A program made the translations under genes and the position numbers. From Candidatus Kaiserbacteria bacterium RIFCSPHIGHO2_01_FULL_54_36 (lineage in GTDB: Bacteria; Patescibacteriota; Minisyncoccia; Phycocordibacterales; UBA2100), in contig MFKV01000004.1 in the NCBI GenBank assembly GCA_001781105.1, positions 1-45,821 of the forward strand: DNA of 45,821 bases, written 5' to 3'. How positions within the stretch are numbered: the stretch's first letter is position 1; every line of letters begins with the position of its first letter. Under the pieces are notes generated by a model. The model was given only the letters and a program-made list of their open reading frames with translations. It searched no databases and had not been told where the DNA came from. Shown here one piece after another: positions 7,099 through 15,796 of this stretch.

Positions 7099-9114
7099 CT
7101 ATGAGCCCGGTGTCGGTGCGTCCGTATCTGCCCAGTCCGCAGCTGTGTCAGTGTCGGAGGTGAGCTGCACTCGCATGATCGAGTGGCCGTCGTGCAAGCC
7201 AGCTCCTGGGATCGTTACATTGGGCGAGACGCTGCTGTTGTCGCCAAAGCCGACCATATCGATGCTCGTGCTTGCGATGTTGAACAATCGTGCGGCATCA
7301 CCTTCGTTGGAGAAGCCGTTGTTGCCAATGCTGCTATGCAACACGAAGACGGGTACACCGCCCGGAATGCCCGAAGGCGTGGTAGAGGCCGCAATGATCG
7401 CGAGGCTGCCCGACGGGATCACAAAGCTTGAGGAGATCATATCTACAGAAGTCTCATCGCCGATCCACCAGCCCTGGAGGTCAACGGCGCCGTTTGTGCC
7501 GTTGTAGATCTCGACCCACTCGAAGAGCGAGTCAGTACCGGTCACCGTGGTCGAGGCGACGTCGTAGTACACCTCGCTGATCATAACTTGCCCGGTCACT
7601 TCCTCATCATCATTCGTAATGATGCAGGTCTTGTTGTCTCCGGCTGCGAGTGTGATGTTGCCATTCAAGAGACAGTCTCCGCTGATAGAAGATGTGTAGC
7701 CAGCATGCGCTCCTTCGGAGACAGTGTGTGTCCCGGTTGCGACAGTCATCGCGACGCCCGAAGTGGTCGTGGCGCCATCGATCATGAGCGTGAAGTCAGT
7801 CGTTGTGCCAGTGCCGCCGTCGTTATTCACGATCATTTTTGTAACAATGAGTGTCGGCAATTTTGCATTGGTTATCGTGCACGTCTCAGTTTCTCCTGCT
7901 GCGACAACTATGTCCGTGCAGGTATTGCTCACTATCATCCACTCGCTTGAGGTCGCCTCAGTGACAGAATACGTGCCGGGCGTGACTTCGTAATTCGTAC
8001 TCGTTGCGTCCGTTACCATTCCCGATCCGCCACCCATGATCGCGCCTGTTCCCGTTGCCATGATGTCGAACTCCACTGAGCTTCCAGAAGGTTGCGTCAC
8101 CTTGTCGACGATGAGATGTCCTGTCGTCGAAGCCTGCGCGATGTCGTCATTGGTAACGGTGCAGATCTTCACATCGCCAATACTAAGCATGACGGAGCCG
8201 TCGGCTGCGCAATCGCCGCCGATCATCGAGGCATACCCCGCGTGAGCCCCTTCGGAGACCGTGGTCGTCCCGGCAACGTATGAATTCTGTACGCCGGAAG
8301 TCGTAGTCGCACCGTTTACGAAGAGGGCAAAGTCCGTCGTCGTGCCCACTCCTCCGCTGTCATTGACCACGATTTTGGTGACAGTGAGTTTGGGCAATTG
8401 GTGATTCGTGATGGTGCATGTTTTCGTCTCTCCCACACCCACGACGACATTGGTACAGGTGCTGCTCGCTTGTACCCATCCCGCGAGCGCGGCTTCTTCT
8501 ACTGAGTACGTGCCCGCCGAGACCGTGTACTCCTTGCTCACGGCATCGGTCGTTGTGCCGGAGCCGCCGCCCATGATCGAGCCGGTGCCTGTTGCCATGA
8601 GGCTGAATACTGCGCCACTGCCTGAGGGGACCGTGACTTTATCGACGATAAGCCTGCCGGCCTGATCGTCATTTGTGATCGTACAGGTTTTGTTGTCTCC
8701 CGGTGTCAGGATGATCGTGCCGTCCGCGGCACAGTCGCCGCCCCACGAAGATGCGCTATACGTAGAGGTCGCGACTTCCGATGCGGTGTGAAGCCCTGGC
8801 AAAAGGGTCTGTGCTGCGTTCCATGGGACATTGGTGCCATCGATACGCCCCTGGAAGGTCGTCGTCGTCGCGGTGCCGCCGTTGTCGTTGATGACCGTTT
8901 TTATCAAGGTAAGAGTCGCCATGGGCTGAGGTGTTTGCTGACAGCGAGACCCTTTCAAGACGCCAGCCGCACACAGACGTGCGAATACCTGGTTAACGAT
9001 CTGCCGCCCGAAGGATTCATTGCTCACCTGAGCAAAAGCCACGAGCGGAAGTGCTACTAAAAGCGACGCTACCCCCATTGCGAGAGCGCGCCGTGCATAT
9101 GTTTTCTGCTGCAT
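7099..9114 (-). CDS. Secreted surface protein with alternating CnaB/prealbumin-like repeats and a C-terminal lamin-tail domain
   Basis: N-terminal signal peptide; repeats LTVTKIVVND..TVSEGAHAGY..GDCAADG..CTVTNDD alternating with LIVDKVTQPSGS..TYSVTEA..CTITN; C-terminal MISEVYYDV..FEWVEIYNGTNGAVDLQGWWIGD. Confidence 0.8.
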   Translation of the reverse strand: MQQKTYARRALAMGVASLLVALPLVAFAQVSNESFGRQIVNQVFARLCAAGVLKGSRCQQTPQPMATLTLIKTVINDNGGTATTTTFQGRIDGTNVPWNAAQTLLPGLHTASEVATSTYSASSWGGDCAADGTIILTPGDNKTCTITNDDQAGRLIVDKVTVPSGSGAVFSLMATGTGSIMGGGSGTTTDAVSKEYTVSAGTYSVEEAALAGWVQASSTCTNVVVGVGETKTCTITNHQLPKLTVTKIVVNDSGGVGTTTDFALFVNGATTTSGVQNSYVAGTTTVSEGAHAGYASMIGGDCAADGSVMLSIGDVKICTVTNDDIAQASTTGHLIVDKVTQPSGSSVEFDIMATGTGAIMGGGSGMVTDATSTNYEVTPGTYSVTEATSSEWMIVSNTCTDIVVAAGETETCTITNAKLPTLIVTKMIVNNDGGTGTTTDFTLMIDGATTTSGVAMTVATGTHTVSEGAHAGYTSSISGDCLLNGNITLAAGDNKTCIITNDDEEVTGQVMISEVYYDVASTTVTGTDSLFEWVEIYNGTNGAVDLQGWWIGDETSVDMISSSFVIPSGSLAIIAASTTPSGIPGGVPVFVLHSSIGNNGFSNEGDAARLFNIASTSIDMVGFGDNSSVSPNVTIPGAGLHDGHSIMRVQLTSDTDTAADWADTDAPTPGS

Positions 9115-9245
9115 AACTAAAAATTCGTTATACGCACCTTACGGCGCGTGAATACTGCTAATGCGTTTACTCTAGCTCTCCCAAATGAGGAAACAATGAG
9201 GAGGCTTGTGCATAACCTGTGCACAAATTCTATGATTCCTGGAAT

Positions 9246-11996
9246 CTACTTTGAAAGCGGTAAAAAGAGCCGGTCCGTAGCTAAAGCACCGCGTTCTACA
9301 TCGACCTTCCTGAACCAGGCGCGCCACTGCACATAATCCTGTATCCCCTTACCACGACGATGCTCGTCAGCAGACGTGCTGTGCAAACTGATTGTCAGCG
9401 AAAAGAGATTTCCCTTCCTGTCCTTGACCAAAAGCATGTTTTCTCCGGGTTTTTTCAGCGGTCCACCTTTCTCTCTCTTATGCATCATCTTATTTTGCTG
9501 CATGAGGACTAAGTAGGCTTCTTCCAAAGTAAAGCAGTACTTATCTGGTACAACGAATTTGTCGTCTTTAATCGTAAATTGTATGTTGTGCTTTTTTGCA
9601 AATTCCGGGAAAGGCACGTAGGCTTTTTCTTGATTAATCGTCTTGAAATCAACGTGTTGCAATTCGGCTTTCGATACTTCGAAGTGAGGATATTCGAATC
9701 CTTCTTTTTCGCGATGACGGTACTCACCCCAAATATTCACGCCTATGTAGTTCGGATAATCAGAATAAGTCGTTCGGGTGTGACCAAACGGATAGTTACG
9801 ATCGATTTTTCCTACAACATTCCAGGCACGCATTCCTCTTGCGCTATCCAAGACCTTTGCTTCTATAGGTGGCGGTTTGGCGTTGGGTCCTTTTGTCGGT
9901 TCAAACGAATACCCTTTGTGGGTCTTTCCACCGTAGTACTCTCCTCTCACTTGTTCTAGCATTTGCTCGCAGAACTGGTGGTATATTTCCGGGGCGAAAA
10001 ACTCGCGGCACAGAAGTCCGGCACGGCTGAGACCTTCAAGGAAGTCGTTCATATATTTGACGATGTCTGACTGTGCTTCCGGATAGTCTATGCGATGTGT
10101 TTCTTCCCATTGTTTCTCGTTGAATTCGTCAACGAAAGCGCTACGTTTGTCGCCACGCGCAAGATCGAGCAATTCTTTGATCGCGGCCTGCCGATCATCG
10201 GGCGTGAGTTGATAATCCGATAGACCATCGCGATTGGTATCGTAGTCGTACATATCGGTTTTGAGATCTGCCCAGTGGCGGTGTCCAAAAATCGTATTCG
10301 TGTATACGGTACCAATAGAATCTTTAATATCTTGAACGCTCTTCCACTCTTCTTTTCCCGGAGCAAAGTCTGCGAGGTGCAACGCACCCCACTCTTGAGA
10401 ACTGAGCTCATCAGGTTGTGGAAGCCGCTTTTTGTCGTATTCGATTATATGTGAAAACAGTTTGTAGATGTTTGGTGTGCGGATTTTAAATCTGTCGACA
10501 TACCGTTTCGTTTCTTCAAAAGAATATTTCTTGATGAATCGTTCCAGCCCCAAGAACTTCGCCCAGCCCTTGAATTCATCGCCAAATGTGACGCGCGGTC
10601 TTAGGGGCAAACCAAGCTGGTTGCGGAATTTCCCCGGAAGGCGCTGGTACTCTTTCACTGAGGTTAGTTTTAACTCTTGCACATTCCTTTCTGCGTCCTC
10701 GTAAGAAACGTAGCGACGTTCATACCGGCGTAGCACTTCTTCGATATCGCTGACGATCTTCTGGTCGAACGTGAAGACGTTGTTGCCGCCAACAAGGGTG
10801 GTGTCGAAGTAGCGTTCTTTGTCTTTTCTTTCGCCTTCTTTGCCACCGATATCCCGCATGATCCCGTTGATGAGATCGAGTCGCTCGATGGAGCCAACGT
10901 AATCGAATACAAGGGCTTGCTCTTTGCTCGGGTGTTTGCGCAAGACGCGGCCAAGCTGTTGCAAAAAGATGCGTTTCGAGTCTGTGGGACGCAGAAATGC
11001 GACAGCACCGAGCTCTGGTACGTCCACTCCTTCGTTCATCATATTTACTGCTGTAATAAACTGCGTACTTCCTTGTTTGAACCGCTTTAGAGCCTCATCG
11101 TCCTCAGATTCCGAATGGAATGCTTCGGCTAGAAGCCCACGTGAGCGCAAAAAGTATGCTGCCTGCTCGGCCTCGTCGATGCTTTCGCACATGATCGCTG
11201 TCGTGCGATTGCCCACATTGCTTATGAGGTGTTCGAGATTTTCTTCGAGTGATTTCTTTTTAAAAATGACTTCGTTCAGCTCCTCTCGCGATAGCGGCCC
11301 GTTTATCCGCATCAGCAGTTCTTTGAGGCCTTCTAGGTCGACGTTCTCTGTCACCAGTCGGTAGTCAACTTTCGTGAGCCAGCTGTTGCGCATGCCTTCC
11401 GCAAGGGTGTAGCTCACTGCGGGCGGACCAAATATCTCGCGGATATCCTTCCAATCCATACGGTCCGGGGTAGCCGTCATACCGAGAAGATATTTGGGCT
11501 TGAAATAGCGGAGCGTCGGCTCGTACGTTTCCGCCATCGAGTGGTGCGATTCATCATCGATAATGAGGTCGAAATGTTCGGGAGAGAATTCTTCTAGATA
11601 ATCACGCATTGTTTGCCGCGTCGAGAATACGACGTCTGCGCCAGCTCCCGCCTTATCCTCACCAATAAAAAACCCGCGACTATATTCTTCGAGATACGGA
11701 GAAAAGCTTTCTTCGTGGTTTTTTAACACGGTCTTGTTGTCAGAGAGAAAGAGGATCTTTTGCGGCTTGAGTCGCTCTGAGACCTCGATAGAGACACGCG
11801 TTTTTCCGAGCCCAGTCGCCATATCCATAAGGGCGACACCGGTCTTTTCCAGAGATTCAACCGATTTATCCGCAGCCACTACCTGGTACTCAAATAGTTC
11901 TTGGCGTTCCAACGTGTTCTCTATGCTGCCCCCTGCGGCGTCGGATCTTTCGACTGGAGCAAGCGTCTTTCGCGGCAATCTTTCCAGAGACCTCAT
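9246..11996 (-). CDS. DEAD/DEAH-type superfamily 2 helicase (type I restriction R-subunit-like helicase core)
   Basis: MATGLGKTRVS (Walker A), DDESHH (DExH), LLGMTATPDRMD, GVDVPELGAVAFLRPTDSKRIFLQQLGRVLRK. Confidence 0.8.
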   Translation of the reverse strand: MRSLERLPRKTLAPVERSDAAGGSIENTLERQELFEYQVVAADKSVESLEKTGVALMDMATGLGKTRVSIEVSERLKPQKILFLSDNKTVLKNHEESFSPYLEEYSRGFFIGEDKAGAGADVVFSTRQTMRDYLEEFSPEHFDLIIDDESHHSMAETYEPTLRYFKPKYLLGMTATPDRMDWKDIREIFGPPAVSYTLAEGMRNSWLTKVDYRLVTENVDLEGLKELLMRINGPLSREELNEVIFKKKSLEENLEHLISNVGNRTTAIMCESIDEAEQAAYFLRSRGLLAEAFHSESEDDEALKRFKQGSTQFITAVNMMNEGVDVPELGAVAFLRPTDSKRIFLQQLGRVLRKHPSKEQALVFDYVGSIERLDLINGIMRDIGGKEGERKDKERYFDTTLVGGNNVFTFDQKIVSDIEEVLRRYERRYVSYEDAERNVQELKLTSVKEYQRLPGKFRNQLGLPLRPRVTFGDEFKGWAKFLGLERFIKKYSFEETKRYVDRFKIRTPNIYKLFSHIIEYDKKRLPQPDELSSQEWGALHLADFAPGKEEWKSVQDIKDSIGTVYTNTIFGHRHWADLKTDMYDYDTNRDGLSDYQLTPDDRQAAIKELLDLARGDKRSAFVDEFNEKQWEETHRIDYPEAQSDIVKYMNDFLEGLSRAGLLCREFFAPEIYHQFCEQMLEQVRGEYYGGKTHKGYSFEPTKGPNAKPPPIEAKVLDSARGMRAWNVVGKIDRNYPFGHTRTTYSDYPNYIGVNIWGEYRHREKEGFEYPHFEVSKAELQHVDFKTINQEKAYVPFPEFAKKHNIQFTIKDDKFVVPDKYCFTLEEAYLVLMQQNKMMHKREKGGPLKKPGENMLLVKDRKGNLFSLTISLHSTSADEHRRGKGIQDYVQWRAWFRKVDVERGALATDRLFLPLSK

Positions 11997-12025
11997 GCTT
12001 GAATTGTACCGTACTGCCGCCGCAA

Positions 12026-12760
12026 TTATTTTTTCGGGCGATCGCGCATTGTGTCGCGTACAGAACGAACAAATTTGCTCAATAGCTCCTTGGATATATT
12101 TGCATTCTTCACTAGCGATGGGGCGTCTGTGAGTACGGCACCCAGGAGAACCGCTCGATTGAGCAGCGTAGGGCGCACGCGAGTTTGCCCGCTCTGGTAA
12201 TCAGCTGGCAGATCAAAAAGCGAATCGATTGAATTTCCTACTCGCCCGAGCCGTGCGAAGAAGTTGACGAGCTGCGGATGTTTATCACTCGCGGTATATT
12301 CATCAGGCAGGAATGGTAGAAAAAGTTTGCTTGTTAGCTGTCCTTCTAATCGCGTGAGCTTTGCGAAGCTGCCGGCTTTCTCTTCTAATTTGATATCTTC
12401 CGTCGTTTTTAGAATCATCTCAACGGTCCGGATAAAGAAAGCTCGCTTATCATCGGATATCGTCTCCAAAAGTCCGCGAACATCGCTCATCGCAGCAGCA
12501 AGTGGAGGATCGGCAGAGAAATCGGCTGCTCCGTCCTGCAGGAAGCTTTTAATATGTGAGTAAACCCTCTTCCGTTCTTCTACATTTTCGATGCGGTCGA
12601 GCCGATCATCGATAATTCGCATCGAAGAGAGTAGCGTCCGCCATTTCTCGATGGTTTCAGTGGGTACCTCGAGACCAGTTATTTGTTCAGCGAAACGCTG
12701 CAACCCTCTTGAGCCATCTACATACCGTTGACGCGAGATCTCCAAGGCGTCACTTTCCAT
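12026..12760 (-). CDS. Hypothetical all-alpha protein, possibly isoprenoid-synthase-like
   Basis: DDRLD (DDxxD-like) and downstream GRVGNSIDSLFDLPADYQSG; TATCAT 6 nt before ATG. Confidence 0.35.
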   Translation of the reverse strand: MESDALEISRQRYVDGSRGLQRFAEQITGLEVPTETIEKWRTLLSSMRIIDDRLDRIENVEERKRVYSHIKSFLQDGAADFSADPPLAAAMSDVRGLLETISDDKRAFFIRTVEMILKTTEDIKLEEKAGSFAKLTRLEGQLTSKLFLPFLPDEYTASDKHPQLVNFFARLGRVGNSIDSLFDLPADYQSGQTRVRPTLLNRAVLLGAVLTDAPSLVKNANISKELLSKFVRSVRDTMRDRPKK

Positions 12761-12796
12761 AGGTAAATGATATCACCCGGACCGTGAGTGCTTTAA

Positions 12797-13969
12797 TCAC
12801 TTTAAATACTTCTTATTCTTGAGTTTGTCGGGGAGGTAGGATTCTTTGTCGCCTGCCCGGCCAGGGTACATCTCATAGCCTTTTCCATACCCCAACTCTT
12901 TCATGAGCTTCGTGGGTGCATTACGAACTTTCATCGGGATGGGGAGGTTGCCGTATTTTTTTACATCATCGAGCGCTTCGAATATCGCTTCGTACGAACG
13001 CCGGTCTTTTTTGCACTGCGCGAGGTAGGCAACGCCGTGGGCAAGATTAATCGTCGCTTCCGGGTAACCTATTTTGTTGACCGCTTCGAAGACCGCATTG
13101 GCAACGACGAGCGCGGTGGGCTGGGCCAAGCCCACATCCTCGCTCGCGAAGATGACCATCCGCCGCGCGATGAATTTTGGGTCCTCTCCCGCATCCACCA
13201 TGCGCGCGAGATAGTAGAGTGCGGCGTCGGGCTGGCTTGCGCGCATGCTTTTGATGAACGCGGAGATGGTGTTGTAGTGCTCCTCTCCTTTTTTGTCGTA
13301 GCGCAGATGCTTGGACTGTATGGCCTCTTTGAGTGTATCGAGCGTGATCTTACCGTATAGCTTCTCCGCGGTCTCGAGCGTCGTAATGGCTTGCCGCGCA
13401 TCGCCTTGGGCCATTTGGATGAGCCAGTCGCGCGCGTCTTTAGGGATAGTCATTTTTGTACGCCTGACTATCTTTTCCATCTCATTCTCGGTATGTTCTT
13501 CAAGCACAAACACGCGCGTACGCGAGAGAAGCGGCGAGATTATTTCAAATGACGGGTTCTCTGTCGTTGCGCCGATGAGCGTGATGTCGCCGCGCTCGAC
13601 GAACGGGAGCAGGAAATCCTGCTGCGCTTTGTTGAATCGATGGATCTCGTCGATAAACAAAACCTTCGGTTTTGTTAAGCCAGTAGCTTGTAGCTGGTAG
13701 CTTGCAGCAGAGTCTCGGGCAACAATTTTCTTAATGTCCTCCTTTCCTGAGTCAACTGCAGAAAGTTCGTGAAATTCGGCATCAAGCGCGTTGGCGTATA
13801 TGCGCGCAAGCGTCGTCTTTCCTGAGCCGGGCGGGCCCCACAATATAAATGAGAACAGTTCTTTCTTCTCGATCGCGACTCGCAACGGCTTGTCCTTTCC
13901 GGTGAGATGTGCCTGCCCGACGAATTCATCAAGGTTCTTTGGCCTTATTTTCGATGCGAGCGGTTCCAT
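12797..13969 (-). CDS. rarA: Replication-associated recombination protein A (RarA/MgsA AAA+ ATPase)
   Basis: PLASKIRPKNLDEFVGQ, WGPPGSGKTTLAR, LFIDEIHRFNKAQQD, GATTENPSFE. Start moved to MEPLAS, 6 nt after TATACT. Confidence 0.93.
   Translation of the reverse strand: MEPLASKIRPKNLDEFVGQAHLTGKDKPLRVAIEKKELFSFILWGPPGSGKTTLARIYANALDAEFHELSAVDSGKEDIKKIVARDSAASYQLQATGLTKPKVLFIDEIHRFNKAQQDFLLPFVERGDITLIGATTENPSFEIISPLLSRTRVFVLEEHTENEMEKIVRRTKMTIPKDARDWLIQMAQGDARQAITTLETAEKLYGKITLDTLKEAIQSKHLRYDKKGEEHYNTISAFIKSMRASQPDAALYYLARMVDAGEDPKFIARRMVIFASEDVGLAQPTALVVANAVFEAVNKIGYPEATINLAHGVAYLAQCKKDRRSYEAIFEALDDVKKYGNLPIPMKVRNAPTKLMKELGYGKGYEMYPGRAGDKESYLPDKLKNKKYLK
13679..13710. repeat. Degenerate heptameric tandem array inside rarA
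   Basis: GTAGCTT GTAGCTG GTAGCTT GCAGCAG. Confidence 0.8.
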
Positions 13970-14036
13970 GAAGCCAGTATACTCTTTTGCCATTGTCCCC
14001 AGTTGCGAATCCAGAAAGATGCGTTATGGTTCTTGT

Positions 14037-14534
14037 ATGAATACAAAATCAATCATCATTTCGATCGTCGTTATCAGCGCTATCGCGCTTGGCGGGTACT
14101 TGGTTTATAAATCAATGAATAAGTCGAGCGCCGGCACAGAGCAGCAAACTGCCACGACGACCAGTGACCAAGAGCAAGTACAGGGGCAAGATGTGAAGGT
14201 GGGCACCGGAGTAGAAGCAAAGCCGGGTGATACCGTCTCAGTGCTCTATGTCGGCAAATTCGCTGACGGCACGATCTTCGATAGCTCGGCTGCGCACGGC
14301 AACCAGCCACTTACATTCGTGCTCGGTGCGCCAGGAGTCATCCCAGGCTTCCAGATCGGCGTGCGAGGTATGAAAGAGGGCGGGCAGCGCTTGCTTGCGA
14401 TCCCCCCTTCGCTTGGGTACGGAAGCGAGGACCAAAAAGACCCCGCAACGGGCAATGTCGTGATTCCTGCGGACTCCACCCTCGTTTTTGAAGTGCAGCT
14501 TGTGAAGGTTGTGCCTGGTACAGAAGCCCAATAG
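14037..14534 (+). CDS. FKBP-type peptidyl-prolyl cis-trans isomerase, membrane-anchored
   Basis: N-terminal TM helix; GDTVSVLYVGKFADGTIFDSS..VIPGFQIGVRGMKEGGQRLLAIPPSLGYG. Confidence 0.9.
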   Translation: MNTKSIIISIVVISAIALGGYLVYKSMNKSSAGTEQQTATTTSDQEQVQGQDVKVGTGVEAKPGDTVSVLYVGKFADGTIFDSSAAHGNQPLTFVLGAPGVIPGFQIGVRGMKEGGQRLLAIPPSLGYGSEDQKDPATGNVVIPADSTLVFEVQLVKVVPGTEAQ

Positions 14535-14584
14535 ACCTCACCGGCAAGGCTGAATTTGCTCAGCGAAACACGAAACTGGGCTTG

Positions 14585-14719
14585 CCCGGTTAGTAGAATT
14601 TCGGCTTGCCGAAGGCGAGAGCTGAAAATGTTGGAACGAAGGCACGAAATCAGGGCTGCGTTGTCGACCTCGATTCTCTCTGCGGGGGCAGAAAACATAG
14701 CCGAAATTACACTACCGGG
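14585..14719. repeat. Imperfect inverted repeat upstream of rpsO
   Basis: cccggttagtagaatttcggct (14585-14606) / agccgaaattacactaccggg (14699-14719). Confidence 0.6.
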
Positions 14720-14755
14720 CTTGCATTAGGCATCAGAATGTGATATCGTTGGCCC

Positions 14756-15022
14756 ATGCTTACGAAGCGCAAAAAGCAGCATGTGGTCTCGAAAACGCGC
14801 CGCCATGACGCGGATACGGGCTCACCGGAAGTGCAGGTCGCCATTTTGACGCGAAGAATCGAGGAATTGTCGCAGCATTTGGATAAGAATCGCAAAGACA
14901 AGCACGGCCGCAGAGGTCTTTTGGGCCTCGTTGCCGATCGCCGCAAGCATCTCAAGTACCTCGAGTCGACCAACAAGCGGCAATACAGCTCGCTCGTGAA
15001 GAAACTCGGTCTCAAGAAATAG
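14756..15022 (+). CDS. rpsO: 30S ribosomal protein S15
   Basis: DTGSPEVQVAILTRRIEELSQHL..RRGLLGLVADRRKHLKYL. Confidence 0.97.
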   Translation: MLTKRKKQHVVSKTRRHDADTGSPEVQVAILTRRIEELSQHLDKNRKDKHGRRGLLGLVADRRKHLKYLESTNKRQYSSLVKKLGLKK

Positions 15023-15163
15023 CCGGCAGCTCGTAGCAGGTCAGCCCGGAGCAAGATCTTCATTTGCTCACGCTTCGTAAGAGAGTACACTTTAGTAAGT
15101 TTTTAATAAGTTTGTTTTTCTTTTTATTGCTGCTAGCTGCAAGCTACTGGCTACAAGCTATTT
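15020..15163. repeat. Inverted pair of heptameric arrays between rpsO and the NYN gene
   Basis: TAGCCGGCAGCTCGTAGCAGG (starts at the rpsO stop) and GCTGCTA GCTGCAA GCTACTG GCTACAA GCTATTT (ends directly at ATG 15164). Confidence 0.8.
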
Positions 15164-15796
15164 ATGTCTATCATCAAACATCCAGAACAGCGCGTCGGCG
15201 TTTTCATCGACACGCAAAATCTCTACCACAGCGCGAAGAACATCTATCATGCGCGAGTGAATTTCGGCAACGTCCTCAAAGATTCCGTCGGCGGCAGGAG
15301 GCTCATCCGCGCACGCGCCTACGTCGTGACCACAGAATCGGGCGAGGAAAAAGGCTTTTTCGAGGCCCTCGGCAAGATCGGTATCGAAACGACGACGAAG
15401 GACCTCCAAGTATTCTTTGGGGGCGCCAAAAAGGCGGACTGGGACGTCGGAATGGCGGTTGACGCTATTACGATGTCGCCCAAGCTCGACACGGTCATCC
15501 TTTTTACCGGCGACGGCGATTTTATCCCGCTCGTCAAATACCTACAAGTGCATGGCGGCTGCCAAGTGGAGATCGCATCATTCGGGCGCTCGACCTCAAG
15601 CAAGCTCAGAGAAGCGGCGGATCACTTTCTCGATCTCGATGAAGATCCGAGACGCTACCTTATGAACTACCGCCCGATGCGCAATTCCCGCGGCCGATCA
15701 CGGGATACCGGCGATGTGCAAGTTTCGGCACCTGAAGACTCCATTGCAGAACAGTCCGATCCTTCAGAGATCGGCAAGATCACGGGAGTCGAGTAA
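15164..15796 (+). CDS. NYN-domain (LabA-like PIN superfamily) protein
   Basis: RVGVFIDTQNLYHSAKN, DVGMAVDAITM, DTVILFTGDGDFIPLVKYLQVHG. Confidence 0.88.
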   Translation: MSIIKHPEQRVGVFIDTQNLYHSAKNIYHARVNFGNVLKDSVGGRRLIRARAYVVTTESGEEKGFFEALGKIGIETTTKDLQVFFGGAKKADWDVGMAVDAITMSPKLDTVILFTGDGDFIPLVKYLQVHGGCQVEIASFGRSTSSKLREAADHFLDLDEDPRRYLMNYRPMRNSRGRSRDTGDVQVSAPEDSIAEQSDPSEIGKITGVE

